Shown: positions 59,394-64,000 of the stretch, in pieces
Numbering within the stretch: position 1 is the stretch's first letter
How the letters are laid out: every line of letters starts with the position of its first letter
From: Clostridiaceae bacterium
GTDB lineage: Bacteria > Bacillota_I > Bacilli_A > Erysipelotrichales > Coprobacillaceae
Length of the DNA: 64,000 bases
Assembly (NCBI GenBank): GCA_902363625.1
Contig: CABJAS010000005.1
Coordinates: 181,716-245,715 of the forward strand
Direction: 5' to 3'
Translations under genes and position numbers: made by a program
Notes under the pieces: model-generated
What the model was told of the DNA's origin: nothing
Databases searched by the model: none
The model's input: only the letters and a program-made list of their open reading frames with translations

Positions 59394-60602
59394 ATGTCAA
59401 TGATCATTGCAGTCAATGCCGGAAGTTCGTCTTTAAAATTTCAGCTTTATAAAATGCCTGGATATGAAGTGCTGGTTCAGGGAAATGTTGAAAGAATTGG
59501 TTTGGAGAGCGGACAGGCTGTTATTAAATACAATGGTAAAAAGGAAGTTATTCAAGATGTTTTCCCAACACATAAAGAAGGTGTCGATTTTATCTTAAAA
59601 GTATTATTGGATTATCATATCATCGATTCATTAGATGAAATTGAAGCCTGCGGACATCGTATTGTCCATGGCGGAGAATATTTCAATCAGTCTGTTATTG
59701 TTGATGAGGATGTTGTCAGCAAAGTAGAAGAACTGTGCGAACTGGCGCCATTACATAATCCGGCGCATCTAATCGGATATCGTGCTTTTAAAGAAGCATT
59801 GCCTAACAGTCGTCATGTTTTTGCGTTTGATACCGCTTTTCATCAAACATTGGATAAAGAACGTTATTTATATGCACTGCCATATGAATACTATACTGAT
59901 TTAGGTGTACGAAAATATGGGGCTCATGGATTAAGTCATCAATATGTTTCACAGCAGGTGATTGCACATTTAGGTAATCCAAAGCGTTCACGTATTATTG
60001 TGTGTCATTTAGGAAATGGGGCAAGTATTTCTGCCGTCGAAGATGGGAAATGCATCGATACCTCAATGGGCTTTACACCTTTAGCTGGAGTCATGATGGG
60101 AACACGCAGCGGTGATGTGGATCCATCGATCATGCCTTACTTATGCAAAAAGCTGAATAAAACGGCTCAGGAAGTGTTGGATATTTACAATAAAAAATCA
60201 GGAATGCTGGGAGTGTCCGGTATCTCATCAGATTCACGTGATGTTGAACAAGCCTTGTTTAAAGAAGGAAATGAACGGGCATTATTGACCGGATTACTTT
60301 ATGCAAGAAATGTCTCAAAATATATTGGCAGCTATGTGATGGAATTAGGCGGTGTCGATGTCATTGCCTTTACAGCCGGAATCGGCGAAAACGTACCTTA
60401 TTTAAGAGCACTGATCATCGATGATGTCGCAAGAGCATTAGGCTGCCACATCGATGTAGCGTTAAATAATCAGCGTTCTGATGAAAGCCGTGTCATTTCT
60501 TTACCGTCATCACAGGTAGAGGTCATGGTGGTGCCAACTAACGAAGAATTAGTGATCGTTCGTGATACGGTGCGTTTACTTGGCATTAATGAAGGAGAAT
60601 AA
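59394..60602 (+). CDS. ackA: Acetate kinase
   Basis: This 402-residue enzyme makes ATP and acetate from acetyl phosphate. It shows the ASKHA fold with NAGSSSLKFQLY, the substrate Arg/His region HRIVHGGE, CHLGNGAS, GFTPLAGVMMGTRSGDVDP and FTAGIGENVPYLR. Length is typical. Phosphotransacetylase is not in the window. GGAGG precedes the ATG at 59394. The nrnA-like gene follows 2 nt downstream. Confidence 0.97.
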   Translation: MSMIIAVNAGSSSLKFQLYKMPGYEVLVQGNVERIGLESGQAVIKYNGKKEVIQDVFPTHKEGVDFILKVLLDYHIIDSLDEIEACGHRIVHGGEYFNQSVIVDEDVVSKVEELCELAPLHNPAHLIGYRAFKEALPNSRHVFAFDTAFHQTLDKERYLYALPYEYYTDLGVRKYGAHGLSHQYVSQQVIAHLGNPKRSRIIVCHLGNGASISAVEDGKCIDTSMGFTPLAGVMMGTRSGDVDPSIMPYLCKKLNKTAQEVLDIYNKKSGMLGVSGISSDSRDVEQALFKEGNERALLTGLLYARNVSKYIGSYVMELGGVDVIAFTAGIGENVPYLRALIIDDVARALGCHIDVALNNQRSDESRVISLPSSQVEVMVVPTNEELVIVRDTVRLLGINEGE

Positions 60603-60604
60603 GG

Positions 60605-61543
60605 ATGAGTATTTTTGAAACTATTAAGACTTATCAAAAAGTATGTCTGTATCGTCATGTCAATCCCGATTTTGATGCGTATGGCTCACAATTAGGGATG
60701 GCTCATATTCTGCGTCAGCATTTTCCTCAAATCAAGATCATGCTGAAAGGACAAAGAAATGAAGACCTTCTGACGAAATTAGAAGAAGATTATATATGGG
60801 ATAGCTTTGAAGATGTCAGTGATGCTTTGGCGATTGTTTTAGATACCGCCAATCATGAGCGGATTGATGGAGAAGATTATGCACAATGTGCAGGCAGAAT
60901 TAAAATTGACCATCATTTGATCGTTGATTCATTTGGTGATATAAACATAGAGGAGCCGACTAAATCCTCGACTTCACAAATTGTCACGGAATTGTATCAG
61001 GCTTATTTTAAAGAACCGATGGATTGTCAGGCAGCCACTTGCTTATATTTTGGAATGATTGCCGACTCCAATCGCTTTCTATTCCGCAGCACTGATGGAA
61101 GCACATTAAAAGCCGGTGCTTATTTGCTGGATTGTGGCATTGATATGGAAAATATTTATCAAAGAATGTACCTGCGTAAAGAAATTGATCTGCGTATCAA
61201 TCGCTTTATCTTGAATCGTTATGAGTCAACTGCCAGCGGCATTGCTTACTATACACTAAATCAGGCAGATTTAGATGAATTAGGTATTACCCGTGAACGC
61301 GGTTCTGATTATGTGAATATGCTGTCAAATATTCAGGAGTTTCGGGTATGGATGGCAATTACTCAAAACTCAGAAGCGAATAACTGGCGTGTCAGTTTGA
61401 GAAGCCGTGATGTATCAGTGAATAAAGTCGCTGAACAATTTAATGGCGGCGGACATCAGCTGGCGAGTGGAGCGACTTTGGATTCGATTGATGATTTGCC
61501 TAAATTGATTGAAGCCATTGAGGAACAAATGAAAAGAGATTGA
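60605..61543 (+). CDS. nrnA: DHH-family phosphoesterase NrnA-like (nanoRNase/pAp phosphatase)
   Basis: This 312-residue DHH/DHHA1 protein degrades short oligoribonucleotides and 3'-phosphoadenosine 5'-phosphate. Metal motifs are HVNPDFDAYGS, LDTANHER and KIDHH. The DHHA1 end is FNGGGHQLASGATL. It is 2 nt after ackA and cotranscribed. pAp hydrolysis is relevant to sulfur metabolism in general, but the arylsulfotransferases in this window do not use PAPS, so no link is claimed. The stop overlaps a terminator. Confidence 0.92.
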   Translation: MSIFETIKTYQKVCLYRHVNPDFDAYGSQLGMAHILRQHFPQIKIMLKGQRNEDLLTKLEEDYIWDSFEDVSDALAIVLDTANHERIDGEDYAQCAGRIKIDHHLIVDSFGDINIEEPTKSSTSQIVTELYQAYFKEPMDCQAATCLYFGMIADSNRFLFRSTDGSTLKAGAYLLDCGIDMENIYQRMYLRKEIDLRINRFILNRYESTASGIAYYTLNQADLDELGITRERGSDYVNMLSNIQEFRVWMAITQNSEANNWRVSLRSRDVSVNKVAEQFNGGGHQLASGATLDSIDDLPKLIEAIEEQMKRD

Positions 61544-61570
61544 GATTGTAATTGTTTACAATCTTTTTTC
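61543..61570 (+). terminator. Rho-independent terminator
   Basis: A 9-bp stem (AGATTGTAA / TTACAATCT) is followed by TTTTT. It ends the ackA-nrnA unit. Confidence 0.85.
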
Positions 61571-61639
61571 TTAGTATAATAGTCATATAAAGTTCAAAAA
61601 AATCAGTTATAGTAATGAAAGAATATGTGGAGGCAATAT

Positions 61640-62317
61640 ATGAAGACAAAAATACTTGTGGTAGATGATGAAATTCATATTCGTGAATTAATCAAGTTTT
61701 ATCTGAATAAAGAAGGCTATGAGATAAGGGAAGCAAGCAATGGCGAAGAGGCTTTGGAAATCGTAGAGAATGAGTTTATTGACTTGGCTATTGTCGATGT
61801 CATGATGCCGATCATGGATGGCTATGAATTTGTAAAAGAAATGAAAGAAATTCGTGATATCCCAGCGATTATGCTGACGGCAAAAGGGACATCCGAAGAT
61901 AAATTAAAAGGGTTTGATTTGGGTATTGATGATTACGTGGTAAAGCCTTTTGATGCACCTGAATTAATGGCACGTGTCAAAACTATTTTAAAAAGATATA
62001 GTGTCAATGCACAAAATATCATTACGATTGGCAATACGACACTAGATGGGGATAAATATGAGATTCATTATAAAGGAGAAGTAATTCATTTACCGTTAAA
62101 GCAATTTGAATTGGTGTTTGAACTAGCTAAAAATCCCAATCAGATATTCTCTCGTGAACAGCTGATCGAAAGGATTTGGGGCATGGATTATGATGGATTT
62201 GATCGTACCGTTGATGTTCATATTAAAAGAATTCGTGAAAATTTAGGACATATCGATGATTTTAAAGTAGTAACGGTACGTGGACTGGGTTATAAAGTAG
62301 AAGTGGAAGCACAGTAG
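61640..62317 (+). CDS. OmpR/PhoB-type response regulator
   Basis: This 225-residue regulator has a receiver domain with acidic pair VDDE (8-11), phospho-acceptor Asp53 (IVDVMMP), Thr in MLTAKG and Lys in VVKPFDAPEL. The winged-helix output domain follows (about 125-225; FSREQLIERIWGMDYDGFDRTVDVHIKRIR, TVRGLGYKVE). GTGGAGG precedes the ATG at 61640. Its kinase gene follows after 3 nt. The target genes are unknown. Confidence 0.95.
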   Translation: MKTKILVVDDEIHIRELIKFYLNKEGYEIREASNGEEALEIVENEFIDLAIVDVMMPIMDGYEFVKEMKEIRDIPAIMLTAKGTSEDKLKGFDLGIDDYVVKPFDAPELMARVKTILKRYSVNAQNIITIGNTTLDGDKYEIHYKGEVIHLPLKQFELVFELAKNPNQIFSREQLIERIWGMDYDGFDRTVDVHIKRIRENLGHIDDFKVVTVRGLGYKVEVEAQ

Positions 62318-62320
62318 GCG

Positions 62321-63709
62321 ATGAAATCCATTTATGGAAAACTGATTCTTGGATTTCTTGTCAGTATTCTGATAAGTTTCTCCTTTGCCGGCTATTTTGT
62401 TCTTAAAAATAACTCAGAGGAGTTATCTGAATTTACCCGAGTGGAGTTGCAGGATGCCACACGACTGATCTTGAATCAAATGACTTATGTCGAAGATGAT
62501 CAGGTGGGACAGGTACTTACTAATATTTCCGAATCTTTGAACGTGGCAATCCTAGTCAGCCATGATGATTCGGAGATTGTCTATGGACAGTTTAAGAAGC
62601 CGGATAAATTAGATGAGGCGATCTCTAATTTGAAAGAAAAAAAAGATGGCTACATCGATATGCGAAATTCCTTCTTTCAAACGGTAGGAACCCATTTTGA
62701 AATCGACGGAACACAGTATACCTTGTTTGTACAGAAAAATATCTCTCAGCAGGAGAACATTTTTAAACATTCTGCATTATTGGCAGTTGGCTTTATTTTT
62801 ATCGTGGGAAGTGTTGTCTTCTTGATTATTGCGGATATTATTGTTAAACCGATTACTCGTTTGACTCGTGCTACTCAGGAGTTAGCAAAAGGAAATTACA
62901 AAGTCAGTGTTAATTATGTCGGCAATGACGAGATTGGACGATTAAATAAAAGCTTTAACCTGATGGCACAGCAGCTGGGGAAAACCGAACAAACCCGTCA
63001 GCAGTTTATTTCCGATGTTTCCCATGAATTTCAAACTCCTTTAACGTCGATCAACGGGTTTGCGACCATATTAAAAAATGAGGATTTACCGCCTGAACAA
63101 AGAGAAAAATATACAGATATTATCTTGTTTGAGAGCCGACGTTTATCACAGCTAAGTAAAAACATGCTGCAGCTGACGCTGCTGGATGGAGAAGACATTA
63201 CCTTAAATGTTGAAAACTATTCGCTGACTGAGCAACTGCATCGTGTGATCTCTTCTTTAGAAGAATTTGCTAAGCAGAAGGATATTGAAATCGATGTCAA
63301 TATTCCTAAAAAAGACATTATGATCAGCGGGGATCAGAACCGTTTGGAGCAGGTGTGGATCAACTTGTTGAATAATGCGATTAAATATACGAATGAAGGC
63401 GGCTATATTTCCGTGAATTTAAAACGCAACAGTAAAGATGTTGAAGTCATGATCAGTGATACCGGAATCGGCATGGACGAAGAAGCACAGCGACATATTT
63501 TTGAACGCTTTTATCGTGAAGATAAAGCTCGCAGTGTGGGAGGAAACGGATTAGGCTTAGCGATTGTCAAAAGCATCGTGGATCTTCATTTTGGAACGAT
63601 TAAGGTGAAATCCCAAAAAGATGTCGGTTCAGAATTTTATGTGAATCTCCCATATGAAAGAAACAACGCTTTAAAAGAAGTCTTTAAATCATATCGTAAA
63701 GAAGGATAG
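62321..63709 (+). CDS. Membrane sensor histidine kinase
   Basis: This 462-residue kinase has transmembrane helices at about 7-28 and 148-172 that bracket an extracytoplasmic sensor. A HAMP domain follows (to about 225), with the phospho-acceptor motif DVSHEFQTPLTS. The HATPase_c domain shows the N-box VWINLLNNAIKYT, the G1 box DTGIGM, ERFYR and the G2 box GGNGLGLAI. It is paired with the OmpR-type regulator 3 nt upstream. The ATG at 62321 is the obvious start. It resembles kinases that respond to envelope stress; the signal is unknown. Confidence 0.95.
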   Translation: MKSIYGKLILGFLVSILISFSFAGYFVLKNNSEELSEFTRVELQDATRLILNQMTYVEDDQVGQVLTNISESLNVAILVSHDDSEIVYGQFKKPDKLDEAISNLKEKKDGYIDMRNSFFQTVGTHFEIDGTQYTLFVQKNISQQENIFKHSALLAVGFIFIVGSVVFLIIADIIVKPITRLTRATQELAKGNYKVSVNYVGNDEIGRLNKSFNLMAQQLGKTEQTRQQFISDVSHEFQTPLTSINGFATILKNEDLPPEQREKYTDIILFESRRLSQLSKNMLQLTLLDGEDITLNVENYSLTEQLHRVISSLEEFAKQKDIEIDVNIPKKDIMISGDQNRLEQVWINLLNNAIKYTNEGGYISVNLKRNSKDVEVMISDTGIGMDEEAQRHIFERFYREDKARSVGGNGLGLAIVKSIVDLHFGTIKVKSQKDVGSEFYVNLPYERNNALKEVFKSYRKEG

Positions 63710-63729
63710 AGGAAGCTCCTCTATTTTTC
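63706..63729 (+). terminator. Rho-independent terminator
   Basis: An 8-bp stem (ATAGAGGA / TCCTCTAT) with a 3-nt loop is followed by TTT, directly at the kinase stop codon. Confidence 0.85.
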
Positions 63730-63788
63730 TTTCTTTATTTTTAAAGTCATTTATTATATAATAATATACTGAGACAAGGGGTGAGCAT

Positions 63789-64000
63789 ATGTATTTAAAA
63801 AGAATCGAACTACATGGTTTCAAATCATTTGCTGATCGTGTCAATCTAGAATTCCAACAGGGGATTACCGGAATCATCGGTCCCAATGGCTGCGGGAAAA
63901 GCAATATTACCGATGCCATTCGCTGGGTACTAGGCGAACAGTCAGTCAAATCATTACGTGGAACTTCGATGATCGATGTCATCTTTGCCGGTTCACAGGA
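63789..64000 (+). CDS. smc: Chromosome partition protein SMC, N-terminal part (runs off the window)
   Basis: The first 70 codons of smc encode [17 protein letters not shown], then the Walker A loop [23 protein letters not shown] and [13 protein letters not shown]. This is the head domain of the bacterial condensin ATPase that organises and segregates chromosomes. AAGGGGTGAG precedes the ATG. The gene continues past the right edge. Confidence 0.97.
   Translation, partial: MYLKRIELHGFKSFADRVNLEFQQGITGIIGPNGCGKSNITDAIRWVLGEQSVKSLRGTSMIDVIFAGSQ

Noticed and set aside
60605..61543. Link between the pAp phosphatase-like NrnA and the arylsulfotransferase operon
   Set aside because: Arylsulfotransferases of this family do not use PAPS and so produce no pAp; the genes are 34 kb apart.

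Overview
The window is chromosomal DNA of a low-GC, endospore-forming Firmicute (Bacillota). An intact alpha/beta-type small acid-soluble spore protein gene (58808-59017) indicates sporulation. The AT-rich genes, AGGAGG-type ribosome sites, class 2 galT and many PRD/RpiR/LacI sugar regulators fit a gut Erysipelotrichia- or Clostridia-like bacterium. The genus is not resolvable by eye. No rRNA, tRNA or CRISPR array was seen.

Layout. 1-9.3 kb: the tail of a PRD-type PTS regulator, two small membrane/PH-like proteins, a large GGDEF-EAL c-di-GMP enzyme, and a three-gene unit of AraC/GyrI-like regulator, short UvrA-like ABC protein and serine hydrolase. 9.5-13.9 kb: a Cof-type phosphatase, a decayed IS3-family transposase tail, and a minus-strand unit that matches the enterococcal bacitracin-resistance layout bcrR-bcrA-bcrB-bcrD (membrane XRE regulator, ABC ATPase, permease, UppP). 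A GACA-N7-TGTC palindrome lies upstream of the ATPase gene. 14-17.7 kb: a loosely packed accessory-looking patch (tyrosine recombinase, membrane MerR, deoxyribosyltransferase-like and immunity-like proteins). 17.7-26.5 kb: an AraC regulator followed by a tight operon of anion permease, thioredoxin reductase, thioredoxin, two signal-peptide-less arylsulfate sulfotransferases and a phosphoribosyltransferase. This is the most unusual metabolic locus here. 26.7-38.2 kb: assorted single genes, an AgrC/AgrA-like two-component pair, an RpiR regulator with two paralogous orphan PTS EIIB-like proteins, phosphatases and an HD hydrolase. 38.3-43.1 kb: a Leloir operon galR-galT-galM-galK, translationally coupled at several junctions, with three TTTAGTAAA operator-like repeats at its promoter. 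43.2-45.9 kb: an ABC-2 exporter behind a leader with a short peptide and two hairpins.

46.2-52.9 kb is a 6.6-kb integrative mobilizable element. It carries a TndX/TnpX-like large serine recombinase, a Tn916 Orf20-like (MOB_T) relaxase/replication initiator, a GC-rich oriT-like segment, a degenerate repeat array, and cargo (metallo-beta-lactamase fold hydrolase, DUF3781 protein, GyrI-like protein). It splits an XRE-plus-transmembrane regulator gene. Joining the flanks at the shared TTTC restores an uninterrupted 267-codon gene.

53-64 kb is conserved core: gdhA, an EF-G-like GTPase, a PIG-L deacetylase, the SASP gene, ackA-nrnA behind a promoter with a cre-like site, an OmpR-type two-component system and the start of smc.

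All family names rest on motif and architecture recognition from the translated sequence. No database search was run.
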